The notes below the pieces were generated by a model, which made no database searches, was not told where the DNA came from, and was given only the letters and a program-made list of their open reading frames with translations. The position numbers and the translations under genes are program-made. DNA of 11,113 bases from JBHIFB01 sp046760905 (GTDB lineage Bacteria > Gemmatimonadota > CAZMKB01). The DNA is taken from contig JBHIFB010000110.1 of NCBI GenBank assembly GCA_046760905.1, forward strand, positions 1 through 11,113, written 5' to 3'. Positions 1 through 7,451 of the stretch are shown piece after piece (the first letter of the stretch is position 1; every line of letters starts with the position of its first letter).

Positions 1-1
1 A

Positions 2-127
2 AATGCGGCTTTCCCCTTCCTGCTCGACCAGGATGGGTACCCAAATGCTCTCACGGCTCACTCAAAGGCTCTAAGTTCCAGGAAAATGGGGAAAGTCCTA
101 ATTGACCTCTTATTGACAAAAGCATAG
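2..127 (+). CDS. C-terminal end of an unidentified protein (partial)
   Basis: An open frame enters from the left edge and stops at TAG 125-127, giving about 41 residues. They include PFLLDQDGYPNALTAHSKAL and end in a leucine-rich segment (KVLIDLLLTKA). The D-x-x-(H/Y)-P-N...H spacing loosely recalls the C-terminal catalytic block of SGNH/GDSL hydrolases, but tyrosine stands where histidine is usual, so this is only a weak resemblance. The other two forward frames stop at 72-74 and 103-105. If the frame is real, its last codons overlap the -35 region of the promoter for the next gene. No terminator is visible after it. The call rests on an open frame and reasonable composition only, because the fragment is too short to identify. 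Confidence 0.4.
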   Translation, partial: NAAFPFLLDQDGYPNALTAHSKALSSRKMGKVLIDLLLTKA

Positions 128-141
128 ATGGTTCTTAGATT
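113..141 (+). promoter_or_regulatory. Predicted sigma70-type promoter for the EIIA-thrS unit
   Basis: A perfect -35 box, TTGACA, lies at 113-118. A 17-bp spacer follows, then a 4/6 -10 box, TAGATT, at 136-141. The predicted transcription start is near 148. That leaves a leader of about 70 nt before the preferred EIIA start at 217. A second TTGACC at 102-107 lacks an equally good -10. Nothing promoter-like separates the EIIA gene from thrS, so this site probably serves both. Confidence 0.55.
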
Positions 142-216
142 TCGGACGTTTATTCCATTCTCTATGTGAATGAATTTATCATTTCTCCGACTTTTATGGG
201 TGGGATAGAGACAGCG

Positions 217-675
217 ATGAAAATCAGCAATTATATGAGTGAGGAACTTATAAGACTCGATGTCGAGGCACGGGAGAAATTCTCGCTGCTGGAAGAACTC
301 TCGCGTATACTGGGAACCGATGAACGAGTCATCGATTCAAAACAGCTTGCCGAAGATATAGTGGAGAGAGAGAGGATTGAACCAACAGGAATCGGTGAAG
401 GAGTGGCGATCCCTCACGCCAGGACGGATTCTGTCAGTGATATAATTATTTTTATTGCCAGATTGAAGAAGCCAATTGACTACAGTGCAATAGACGGGAA
501 GCCGGTCAACCTTCTTTTCCTCATAGGCACACCCAAGGATGCGGTGCAGGTGTATCTGAAGCTTCTTGCAAGTCTGACGAAGCTTGTGAAGAATGATTCG
601 GTAAGAGAAAGGTTCACTGCTGCCGGGACTCCATCCGAGATTCTCGAGATAGTTAAAGAAAACGAACTGGATTAA
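217..675 (+). CDS. PTS EIIA domain protein (fructose/nitrogen type)
   Basis: This is a single-domain PTS_EIIA_2 protein (PtsN/EIIA-Fru fold) that takes phosphate from HPr or NPr on a histidine. The active-site block GVAIPHART is present, with the phosphorylatable histidine at about residue 67 counting from 217. Further family features are the N-terminal KISNYMSEELIRLD and the FLIGTPKDAVQVYLKLLASL segment. A longer frame begins at GTG 166, but that start lacks a Shine-Dalgarno and lies only about 18 nt from the predicted transcription start. Homologues typically begin M-K-(I/L)-S-x-(Y/L), so ATG 217 is preferred and gives 152 aa, the usual length. No EIIB, EIIC, HPr or EI gene is in view. The protein may be regulatory, like EIIA-Ntr, rather than a sugar transporter part. 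thrS follows after 17 nt, suggesting co-transcription. The family is sure; the subtype is not. Confidence 0.87.
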   Translation: MKISNYMSEELIRLDVEAREKFSLLEELSRILGTDERVIDSKQLAEDIVERERIEPTGIGEGVAIPHARTDSVSDIIIFIARLKKPIDYSAIDGKPVNLLFLIGTPKDAVQVYLKLLASLTKLVKNDSVRERFTAAGTPSEILEIVKENELD

Positions 676-692
676 GCAGAAGTGGCCAGAAC

Positions 693-2630
693 ATGATTGA
701 GATAGTGCTAAGTCAGGATAAAGTTATCCAGATAGATGAAAGTACAACGCCCTCAGAGATACTCTCCTCCCTTAGAGGACAGGATACGAGTGGAATCGTA
801 GCTGCATTATTCGACAACCAGGTGATAGACCTGAGCCGTCCTATAAAAAGCAGTGGCGAACTGAAGTTCGTTTCGATCGATGAGGCAGGTGGTATTGATA
901 TATTGAGGCACAGCGCCTCTCACGTGATGGCATATGCCGTGAAAGAGCTCTATGAGAATGTGAAAATCGCAATCGGACCGTCAATCGAGAATGGATTTTA
1001 CTACGATTTTCTTTTGGAAAGGCCATTCACTCCCGATGACCTCGCGAAAATAGAGGATAAGATGAAGGAGATCGTCAAATCTGACTATCCTTTCGAGAGG
1101 CTGGAGGTTCCTCTGGGAGAGGCATTGGAAATTTTCCGGGGGGAGGGAGAGGATTTCAAGGTGGAGATTCTCAGTGAGATTGACCAGGTGAAAATCGTTA
1201 CCCTGTATCGTTGCGGCCGTTTCACGGATCTGTGCAGGGGACCGCACGTACCCACGACCGGCTATATCAAACATTTCAAGCTCCTATCGACCGGAGGCGC
1301 TTACTGGCGTGGTGATGAGAGAAATCCAATGCTTCAGAGGATTTACGGCACCGCTTTCCCTACAGGAGAAGCGCTTAGTGACCACTTGAGAAAACTCGAA
1401 GAGGCGGCAAAGCGTGATCACCGTAAGCTGGGACCATCACTCGATCTTTTCAGCATTCAGGAGGAAGGAGGTTCCGGCCTTGTTTACTGGCATCCAAAGG
1501 GTGCTCTCATACGTCATGTCATCGAGACCTACTGGAAGGAGGAGCATCTGAGGAGAGGGTATGATCTGGTCTCTTCCCCCCACATTGCGAGGATGAATCT
1601 CTGGGAGAGAAGCGGCCATCTCGATTTCTATGCAGAGAACATGTACAAGCCGATAGACGTTGATGGAGTCGACTACATCCTGAAACCCATGAATTGCCCC
1701 TTTCACATACTCATCTACAAATCCACTATGAGAAGCTACAGGGAACTCCCCATCCGGTGGGCCGAGCTGGGGACCGTTTACAGATACGAGAGGTCGGGCG
1801 TGCTCCACGGGCTTATGAGGGTGAGAGGATTCACGCAGGACGATGCCCACATCTTCTGCCGGCCCGAGCAGCTGGATGGGGAGATACGGCTTCTTATAGA
1901 TTTTGCCACGGACTTCCTGAGAAACTTCGGGTTCGAAGCGTACGAGATATATCTCAGCACCCGTCCCCAAAAGTATGTCGGTTCCCTGGAGAACTGGGAT
2001 AAAGCCACAAGTAGCCTCGAAGACTCGCTTAAAAAAACCGGCCTCCCATACACGATCGACCCGCAGGAGGGTGTATTCTACGGACCCAAAATCGACATCA
2101 AGATCAAGGACGCTATTGGAAGAACCTGGCAGTGTACGACAATCCAGGTTGATTTCAATGAACCAGAGAGGTTCGACATACGGTATGTAGGCAAGGACGG
2201 CCAGCCGAAGCAGCCGATCATGATTCACAGGGCCATCATGGGCTCTCTCGAGAGATTCATGGGGGTTCTAATCGAACATTACGCAGGTGCTTTCCCGACT
2301 TGGCTAGCACCGGTTCAGGCGACTGTTCTCCCCATCACAGATGAGAACAATGCATACGCAGAACGGATAATGGGGAGGATGAGAGAGGCCGGGGTGCGGG
2401 TGTCCATCGATACCCGGTCTGAAAAGATAGGCTACAAGATACGCGAGGCGGAGGTGAGCAAAGTGCCATACATGCTGATCGTGGGAAAGAAGGAAGAAGG
2501 TTCCGAGATGGTATCGCTCAGGGTCCGGGGAGAAGGTGATGTAGGGAAAATGGGCATTGATGGATTTATTGGAAAAATACAGGATGAAATTAATAAAAGA
2601 GAGATCAAGCTCTCGGTTCGGCCTGGATGA
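693..2630 (+). CDS. thrS: Threonyl-tRNA synthetase
   Basis: This cytoplasmic class II synthetase charges tRNA-Thr. At 645 aa it is full length. The domain order is the bacterial one: TGS (about 1-61), editing domain (about 65-225), catalytic core (about 245-535) and HGTP anticodon-binding domain (about 540-640). The editing-site residues H73, H77, C181 and H185 are all present (RHSASH and DLCRGPH), so Ser-tRNA-Thr proofreading should work. The zinc/substrate ligands C335 (MNCPFH), H386 (DDAHIF) and H512 (IMIHRA) match those of the E. coli enzyme. Motif 2 is visible around RYERSGVLHGLMRVRGFTQD. The start is ATG 693 behind a weak purine-rich AGAAGTGG. The gene lies 17 nt after the EIIA gene, so it has no room for a T-box or an E. 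coli-style operator of its own. No terminator is seen after its stop. Confidence 0.98.
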   Translation: MIEIVLSQDKVIQIDESTTPSEILSSLRGQDTSGIVAALFDNQVIDLSRPIKSSGELKFVSIDEAGGIDILRHSASHVMAYAVKELYENVKIAIGPSIENGFYYDFLLERPFTPDDLAKIEDKMKEIVKSDYPFERLEVPLGEALEIFRGEGEDFKVEILSEIDQVKIVTLYRCGRFTDLCRGPHVPTTGYIKHFKLLSTGGAYWRGDERNPMLQRIYGTAFPTGEALSDHLRKLEEAAKRDHRKLGPSLDLFSIQEEGGSGLVYWHPKGALIRHVIETYWKEEHLRRGYDLVSSPHIARMNLWERSGHLDFYAENMYKPIDVDGVDYILKPMNCPFHILIYKSTMRSYRELPIRWAELGTVYRYERSGVLHGLMRVRGFTQDDAHIFCRPEQLDGEIRLLIDFATDFLRNFGFEAYEIYLSTRPQKYVGSLENWDKATSSLEDSLKKTGLPYTIDPQEGVFYGPKIDIKIKDAIGRTWQCTTIQVDFNEPERFDIRYVGKDGQPKQPIMIHRAIMGSLERFMGVLIEHYAGAFPTWLAPVQATVLPITDENNAYAERIMGRMREAGVRVSIDTRSEKIGYKIREAEVSKVPYMLIVGKKEEGSEMVSLRVRGEGDVGKMGIDGFIGKIQDEINKREIKLSVRPG

Positions 2631-2683
2631 ATGATCTTGATCTGCCCGTAGTGGGATCGAAGGATTGGAAGATCCAGAAATAG

Positions 2684-2712
2684 TTGACAAGGAAGCGCGG
2701 AAGACGTAATTT
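2684..2712 (+). promoter_or_regulatory. Predicted promoter for the infC leader
   Basis: A perfect -35 TTGACA at 2684-2689 and a TAATTT at 2707-2712 are separated by 17 bp. The -10 box matches at positions 1, 2 and 6, the most important ones. Predicted initiation near 2719 gives an untranslated leader of about 145 nt before infC. The site lies between the thrS stop and the attenuator-like terminator, so infC and the genes after it could be controlled separately from thrS. Confidence 0.5.
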
Positions 2713-2718
2713 TTCTAA

Positions 2719-2864
2719 CAAAATCATTTAAGACGCAAAGAAGGAGTTGTTCACTTCTCACCTGGCCGGCAAAGATCTCGCTGGCGGGTTATAAAGCAGC
2801 TGACCGATCTGGGTCAAATCGAAGCGGATAACTTCTATCCGCTTTTTTCACAAAGGAGGTTTCC
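2719..2864 (+). promoter_or_regulatory. Structured 5' leader of infC-rpmI-rplT (candidate ribosomal-protein attenuator)
   Basis: The leader contains successive possible hairpins. AGAAG 2739-2743 pairs with CTTCT 2754-2758. GCCGGC pairs with GCTGGC at about 2765-2785, with one G-U pair. TGACC 2801-2805 pairs with GGTCA around a GATCTG loop. The terminator at 2822-2848 follows. An alternative pairing joins AGATC 2773-2777 with GATCT 2806-2810 around a GCTG/CAGC helix, and it would exclude two of the local hairpins. Mutually exclusive folds before a terminator are the layout of transcription attenuators. In Firmicutes, L20 regulates infC-rpmI-rplT through a leader of this kind. Whether this RNA binds L20 is inference: I could not recognise the 23S-like L20 binding core with confidence. 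Confidence 0.5.
2822..2848 (+). terminator. Intrinsic terminator/attenuator upstream of infC
   Basis: A perfect 9-bp stem, AAGCGGATA (2822-2830) with TATCCGCTT (2836-2844), closes a 5-nt ACTTC loop and runs into T 2843-2848. It ends only 3 nt before the infC Shine-Dalgarno. It cannot simply end thrS transcription without also blocking the promoter at 2684-2712, so a conditional (attenuator) role is more likely. Confidence 0.75.
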
Positions 2865-2867
2865 ATC
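2852..2867 (+). promoter_or_regulatory. Strong infC ribosome binding site with AUC start codon
   Basis: AAAGGAGGT at 2852-2860 is close to a perfect anti-SD match. The GGAGG core sits 5 nt from ATC 2865-2867, and no ATG, GTG or TTG is available at that distance. The site decides the infC start discussed under that gene. Confidence 0.8.
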
Positions 2868-3374
2868 GAGAAAAAAATCCGGGTCAACAGGCAGATAAAG
2901 ATCTCCCCGGTGAGATTGATCGATGAGGACGGCTCTCAGGTTGGAATAACACCTATCGAGGAGGCATTGAGAATTGCCGAGGAGAGGGGACTCGACCTCG
3001 TCGAGATTGCGCCATCGGCGAATCCACCGGTCTGCCGCATAATGGATTACGGTAAGTTCAAGTATGAGGAGAGTAAGAAGGCCAAAAAGGCTCTCAAGAA
3101 GCAGCATTTAATCCAGGTCAAGGAGATAAAACTTAGGCCTAAAACCGAGGAACATGATTTTCAGTTCAAGCTCCGGCATGCGAAAAAATTTTTGGAAGAG
3201 AGACACAAGGTGAAGTTTACTCTGATATTCCGTGGGAGGGAGCTCCAACACAAGGATCGCGGTGAGCTCTTGCTAGAGAAGGTAGTCGAAGAAATAAAGG
3301 AAGTTGGGTTCGTAGAGAACGGCCCAAAGCTGGAAGGCAAGAATATGATCATGATCGTATCACCGAAACATTGA
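2865..3374 (+). CDS. infC: Translation initiation factor IF-3
   Basis: IF-3 binds the 30S subunit, keeps it free of 50S and checks the start codon and initiator tRNA. Starting at ATC 2865 the protein is 169 aa, normal for the family. The N-terminal domain (about 1-80) begins IEKKIRVNRQIKISPVRLID, the conserved opening block of bacterial IF-3. The signature RIMDYGKFKYEESKKAKKA follows at about 58-76. The C-terminal domain (about 84-169) carries KLRPKTEEHDFQFKLRHAKKFL and FRGRELQHKDRG. The first conventional start, GTG 2910, would delete the conserved first 15 residues and has no suitable SD. Rare AUU/AUC starts are a known feature of infC and support self-repression, because IF-3 rejects non-AUG starts. 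rpmI follows after 30 nt. Identity is certain and the start is strongly supported. Confidence 0.96.
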   Translation: MEKKIRVNRQIKISPVRLIDEDGSQVGITPIEEALRIAEERGLDLVEIAPSANPPVCRIMDYGKFKYEESKKAKKALKKQHLIQVKEIKLRPKTEEHDFQFKLRHAKKFLEERHKVKFTLIFRGRELQHKDRGELLLEKVVEEIKEVGFVENGPKLEGKNMIMIVSPKH

Positions 3375-3404
3375 AGTGAGTTTCAGAAGTTCGAGGAGGA
3401 TGTT

Positions 3405-3602
3405 GTGCCGAAATTGAAATCCAACAGAGCTGCGATGAAGAGATTCAAGATTACGGGCAGAGGGAAGATAAAGAGCAAGAGAGCTTATTTGAGACATATG
3501 CTGACGAAAAAATCGAAGAAGCGGAAAAGGCACCTGCGGCGGCCCGGCATCATTAAAGGACCGGATGAGAAAAGAATAAGGTTACTCATACCATATTCCT
3601 AG
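3405..3602 (+). CDS. rpmI: 50S ribosomal protein L35
   Basis: This small, very basic protein binds 23S rRNA in the large subunit. It has 65 aa, the standard length, and opens PKLKSNRAAMKRFKITGRGK as L35 does. The conserved HMLTKKSKKRKRHLRR patch (about 31-46) and the basic C-terminus follow. The start is GTG 3405, 5 nt after the GGAGG core of GAGGAGGA (3393-3400). No ATG lies nearby in frame before the conserved sequence. It sits between infC (30-nt gap) and rplT (19-nt gap), the usual operon order, so dosage is probably set with L20 by the upstream leader. Confidence 0.97.
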   Translation: MPKLKSNRAAMKRFKITGRGKIKSKRAYLRHMLTKKSKKRKRHLRRPGIIKGPDEKRIRLLIPYS

Positions 3603-3621
3603 CGGAAGGAGGACCGATTCA

Positions 3622-3981
3622 ATGCCAAGAGCTAAATATAATGTGGCCTCTCGCAGACGAAGGAAGAAGATACTGAAGGCCGCGAGAGGTTACCGGGGTG
3701 GCAGGAGTAAGCTATACTGTTCAGCCAAGGAGACTGTAGAAAGGGCACTCCGGTATGCATACCGGGACCGAAGGAACAGGAAACGGACGATGAGAAAGCT
3801 GTGGATCGTCAGGATCAATGCCGCCTGCCGACTCAACGGACTCTCATACAACAGGTTTATCCAGGGTCTGAAGAAAGGCAACATAGACGTGAACCGGAAG
3901 ATGCTGGCTGATCTGGCAGTGAATGATCCGAAAAGCTTCACGAGACTAACCGAGATGGCAAAAGAAAGTCTCAGCGCCTGA
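3622..3981 (+). CDS. rplT: 50S ribosomal protein L20
   Basis: L20 is an early 23S rRNA-binding assembly protein. It is also the known autogenous repressor of infC-rpmI-rplT in both Enterobacteria and Bacillus. At 119 aa it is standard length. It opens PRAKYNVASRRRRKKILKAA, the conserved basic N-terminal extension, followed by GYRGGRSKLY and YAYRDRRNRKRTMRKLWI. The C-terminal globular part contains INAACRLNGLSYNRFIQGLK. It starts at ATG 3622 behind AAGGAGG (3606-3612). The stop TGA (3979-3981) overlaps the purine-rich SD of pheS, suggesting coupled translation. It is a candidate ligand for the leader at 2719-2864. Confidence 0.98.
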   Translation: MPRAKYNVASRRRRKKILKAARGYRGGRSKLYCSAKETVERALRYAYRDRRNRKRTMRKLWIVRINAACRLNGLSYNRFIQGLKKGNIDVNRKMLADLAVNDPKSFTRLTEMAKESLSA

Positions 3982-3993
3982 GGGTGAGCTGCC

Positions 3994-5025
3994 ATGGGAG
4001 AATTGGAAAGAGAGATAGAAGCGATCCGTGAAAAAGCTCTGGGAGATATTTCTTCCGCTCTGACTATCGAAGCTGTCGATGAGGCGCGGATCAAGTATCT
4101 TGGCAGGAGAGGGAAGCTTACACATATCCTCAGGGGACTGGGGACTGTTGATGAGGACAAACGGCCGAAGATAGGAATGCTTGCCAACGAGATGAAAAAA
4201 GAAATTTCGAAATTCATAGAGGAGCGGAAAAAGGAGCTCCAGCTGCAGGGCGTGGCGGATGAGCCGGTTGTCGGGATAGAGGACATCACCCTGCCCGGGC
4301 AGAGAAGATGGCAGAGCTCTGTGCATCCGCTGACGAGAGTGTTCGATGAGATCGTAGATATCTTCTACGGCATGGGCTTCTCGACTGAGCGGGGTCCGGA
4401 GGTCGAGGAAGAATATTATAACTTCACCGCATTGAATTTCCCTCCTGACCATCCTGCCCTGGATATGCAGGCCACTTTCTTCTTGGATCGTGGGTTCGTC
4501 CTCCGGACTCACACGTCACCCGTACAGATAAGGACGTTTTTGAAATACGAGCCACCGTTGCGAGTGATTGCGCCAGGGAGATGCTATAGATCTGATAAAA
4601 TAGATGCCTCCCATTTTCCGGTCTTCCACCAGGTCGAGGGTTTCTTCGTCGATGAGGATGTGACATTCGCAGACCTGAAGGCCACACTCATCGAATTCTC
4701 CAGGAAGATGTTCGGCGGGGATCTGGCTGCCCGGTTCAGGCCGAGTTTTTTCCCCTTCACCGAACCAAGTGCTGAGATGGACATTGCATGTCTTTTTTGC
4801 AAGGGTGCGGGCTGCAAAGTATGCAAGAAAACCGGATGGCTTGAAATCCTCGGTTCCGGGATGATAGATCCGGCGGTGTTTGAGGCAGTTGGGTACGACC
4901 CTGAAAAATACACCGGTTTTGCATTCGGACTGGGGGTTGAAAGGATAGCGATGCTCAAATACGGTATAAATGACATTCGCCTGTTTTATGAGAACGATGT
5001 GAAGTTCCTGGAACAGTTCATCTGA
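3994..5025 (+). CDS. pheS: Phenylalanyl-tRNA synthetase alpha subunit
   Basis: This is the catalytic subunit of the alpha2-beta2 class IIc enzyme that charges tRNA-Phe. The 343-aa protein has an N-terminal coiled-coil tRNA-binding arm (about 1-90), motif 1 around HPLTRVFDEIVDIFYGMGF (111-129), THTS (172-175), and motif 2 around GRCYRSDKIDASHFPVFHQV (195-214). The FTEPSAEMD segment (255-263) and motif 3 GFAFGLGVERIAMLKYG (308-324) complete the active site. A CLFC...GCKVC cysteine set (266, 269, 274, 277) is of a type common in bacterial PheS. Its SD, GAGGGTGAG (3980-3988), overlaps the rplT stop. The gap to rplT is only 12 nt, so there is no separate pheM-type leader. pheT begins 38 nt downstream. 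Confidence 0.98.
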   Translation: MGELEREIEAIREKALGDISSALTIEAVDEARIKYLGRRGKLTHILRGLGTVDEDKRPKIGMLANEMKKEISKFIEERKKELQLQGVADEPVVGIEDITLPGQRRWQSSVHPLTRVFDEIVDIFYGMGFSTERGPEVEEEYYNFTALNFPPDHPALDMQATFFLDRGFVLRTHTSPVQIRTFLKYEPPLRVIAPGRCYRSDKIDASHFPVFHQVEGFFVDEDVTFADLKATLIEFSRKMFGGDLAARFRPSFFPFTEPSAEMDIACLFCKGAGCKVCKKTGWLEILGSGMIDPAVFEAVGYDPEKYTGFAFGLGVERIAMLKYGINDIRLFYENDVKFLEQFI

Positions 5026-5063
5026 CAGCGAGATATGATCCGGGGAAGGGGACATGGAAATCA

Positions 5064-7451
5064 ATGAGGGTTAGTTTAAAATGGTTGCGGTCATTTGTCG
5101 ATTTTTCAGTCGAGCCGGATGAGCTTGCTGATCTGTTGACGATGCGTGGTGTTGCCGTGGATGAGGTGGAACGCGTAGAAAGTTCGGTGAAGGGCGTTGT
5201 CGTGGGGATTGTTGAGGATGTGGCGAAGCACCCAAATGCCGATAGACTGTCTCTTTGCCGCGTCAGCACCGGCGAGAGTTCATATAGAGTTGTGTGTGGA
5301 GCGCCGAATGTTAAGAAAGGCGTGAAGTATCCTTTCGCACTCGTCGGAGCGGTCATGCCCGATGGGACAAAGATCAGGAAGGCGAAGATCAGGGGTGAAA
5401 CGTCTGAAGGGATGTTACTCTCAGGATATGAGCTGGGTATATCTGATGATCATGAAGGGATCCTCGAGCTAGGAGACGAGGCGGTTATCGGGCACCCGCT
5501 AGATGGCTTGATAGAATTGAATGACTACGTCTTCATACTCGATATCACTGCAAACAGAATGGACCTGCATAGTCATCTCGGCGTTGCGAGGGAAATAGGC
5601 GCCATCGTTGGTGAGAGGGCGCATCTGCCCGAGGCGTTCGGGGAGGAGGTGCCCAGAAGGATAAGCGAAGCCATAGGTTTGAAGGTAACTGATACACAAG
5701 GCTGCCCCCGCTACACGGCAAGGATCCTTGAGGGTGTAAAAGTGGGGCCATCTCCACACTGGATGGTCGATAGATTGGCCAGCATTGGACAAAGGTCGAT
5801 AAATAACATAGTGGATGTAACGAATTTCCTGTTGTTCGAGCTCGGCACACCGCTCCATGCTTTTGACCTGGACAAACTCGTGGACAGAAAAATCATCGTG
5901 AGACGGGCCGGTGAAGGAGAGTTCATCAGGACCCTCGATGGTGTGGGAAGGGAACTGAACTCCGAGATAACTGTCATAGCCGATTCCGCGAGGTCTGTGG
6001 CGATTGGTGGCGTCATGGGGGGCGAGGACACAGAGGTCTCGGATGACACCGTAAACGTACTAATCGAATGCGCTCATTTCGATCCCTGCAGGATCAGGAG
6101 GACGGCAAGGGCCCTCGGCCTCCAATCGGAGGCCTCGTTCCGGTTCGAGAGGTGGGTAGACCCTACGATCCTGCCATACGCTGTCGACAGAGCCGCCTAT
6201 CTGATGAAAATGGCGGCGGGCGGGGACATCCTTGAGGGAAGAGTAGATGTATACCCAGATCCCACCCTTCCTGAAAAAGTGAAGCTTCGAACGGAGAGAG
6301 TCAGTAAGATCCTAGGTCAGAGGGTGGAGGAGATTGAGATCACTTCCCTTCTTGAGAGTGTCGAGTTCAAGGTGAACGGCTCCGGTGAGTTGGAGGTGGA
6401 GGTACCGGTATTCAGAGCCCGGGATGTGACAAGAGAAATAGATCTTATAGAAGAGATTGCCAGATTGAAAGGTTACGATTGGATAGACTCCGATTATAAA
6501 TGCGGGGTAAGAGTTTTCGGAGGCATCGACACGGAGGGTAAACTTGAGCGGAAAGTGCGGGAATTTTTTGTGAGAGAAGGCTTCTTCGAAGTTATAAGCA
6601 CCTCGTTTGTCGGATCTCAACTTGTCAGTGGTGTCCTTGGGGTACCGGTAGAAAGGTTGATTCAGGTCGGAAATCCCATCCATGCCGAAGAGAGGTTCCT
6701 AAGACCGCTCCTTCTCTCCACTTTAATACCGATCCTCACAAATAACCTGAGGAAAAGAAACAGGGATGTGAGGATTTTCGAACTGGGGAATGTATTCAGC
6801 CGCGGGAACCTTCCAAATGGGCAGAATCACGAAGGAATGCACATTGCATTCGCGGCTGTAGGCAGCAGAGAACCGACAAACTGGAATAACGGCTCTAAGG
6901 CATGGGACTACTATTCGTTCAAGGGAGTGGTCGAGCGGTTTTTCGATATTTTTCTACCGGAAATCCGGTTTTCGGGGAGCGGTCCGGCGTTTTTAGACGA
7001 TAGACTGAGTTCATCGATAATGATGGAATCGGACGAGCTGGGCTTCTTCGGAGAACTCTCCTGTGAGACATGCCGCGTACTGGATATACCCGAGAGGGTT
7101 TTCGTGCTCGAAATCGATTCGTCTGAGATCCCGGCACGTTTCAAGGAAAGAGGGCTGGTGGGTGTTTCACGTTTTCCACCGCTGGAGAGGGATCTTTCAC
7201 TCGTCGTCCCTGAGAAAACACCCTATCAAAGCGTGGAGGCTATCATCCGCAACACAGCGGGAGAAATTCTCGACGAACTCTTTCTCTTCGATCTTTATCG
7301 GGGAGGACAGATCCCCGAAGGGCGCAAGGGCCTCTCCTTCAGGCTCATATTCAGATCAAAGGATAGAACTCTCGAGGATCGGGAGATAAACTCGCTCATC
7401 GAATCGATCCTCGAACGCTTGGGAAAGGAGCTGGATGTTGTCTTACGATGA
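5064..7451 (+). CDS. pheT: Phenylalanyl-tRNA synthetase beta subunit
   Basis: The beta subunit supplies editing and tRNA recognition to the PheRS heterotetramer. At 795 aa it is full length. The order is an N-terminal segment (1-38), EMAP/OB tRNA-binding domain (about 40-148, with HPNADRLSLCRV and VCGAPNV), B3/B4 editing domain (about 210-385, with GTPLHAFDLDKL), B5 (about 405-473), a catalytic-like core (about 490-685) and an FDX-ACB domain (about 703-795, with SRFPPLERDLSLVV). The usual RFERGVDP block reads RFERWVDP here (W364), a possible lineage-specific change. ATG 5064 has a poor SD: AAGGGG (5046-5051) is 12 nt away, and only a GGA is closer. The last 17 nt overlap the next gene, implying translational coupling. 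Confidence 0.97.
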   Translation: MRVSLKWLRSFVDFSVEPDELADLLTMRGVAVDEVERVESSVKGVVVGIVEDVAKHPNADRLSLCRVSTGESSYRVVCGAPNVKKGVKYPFALVGAVMPDGTKIRKAKIRGETSEGMLLSGYELGISDDHEGILELGDEAVIGHPLDGLIELNDYVFILDITANRMDLHSHLGVAREIGAIVGERAHLPEAFGEEVPRRISEAIGLKVTDTQGCPRYTARILEGVKVGPSPHWMVDRLASIGQRSINNIVDVTNFLLFELGTPLHAFDLDKLVDRKIIVRRAGEGEFIRTLDGVGRELNSEITVIADSARSVAIGGVMGGEDTEVSDDTVNVLIECAHFDPCRIRRTARALGLQSEASFRFERWVDPTILPYAVDRAAYLMKMAAGGDILEGRVDVYPDPTLPEKVKLRTERVSKILGQRVEEIEITSLLESVEFKVNGSGELEVEVPVFRARDVTREIDLIEEIARLKGYDWIDSDYKCGVRVFGGIDTEGKLERKVREFFVREGFFEVISTSFVGSQLVSGVLGVPVERLIQVGNPIHAEERFLRPLLLSTLIPILTNNLRKRNRDVRIFELGNVFSRGNLPNGQNHEGMHIAFAAVGSREPTNWNNGSKAWDYYSFKGVVERFFDIFLPEIRFSGSGPAFLDDRLSSSIMMESDELGFFGELSCETCRVLDIPERVFVLEIDSSEIPARFKERGLVGVSRFPPLERDLSLVVPEKTPYQSVEAIIRNTAGEILDELFLFDLYRGGQIPEGRKGLSFRLIFRSKDRTLEDREINSLIESILERLGKELDVVLR

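Noticed and set aside
166..216. GTG 166 as the start of the EIIA gene
   Set aside because: There is no Shine-Dalgarno, it is very close to the predicted transcription start, and it adds 17 residues not typical of the family.
676..692. Possible T-box or operator before thrS
   Set aside because: Only 17 nt separate the EIIA stop from the thrS start, too little for a structured leader.
1437..2228. 263-codon reverse ORF opposite thrS
   Set aside because: It is a shadow of thrS. The forward frame carries all conserved ThrRS residues, and the reverse product resembles no family.
2654..2675. GGATC/GATCC hairpin after thrS as a terminator
   Set aside because: It is a 5-bp stem with a 12-nt loop and no T-run; it is more likely incidental.
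3982..3993. pheM-type leader peptide attenuator before pheS
   Set aside because: The rplT-pheS gap is 12 nt and contains only the SD, so no leader ORF or terminator fits.
3690..4289. 199-codon reverse ORF opposite rplT and pheS
   Set aside because: It crosses two certain genes on the other strand, and its serine/phenylalanine-rich product is typical of antisense translation of basic genes.
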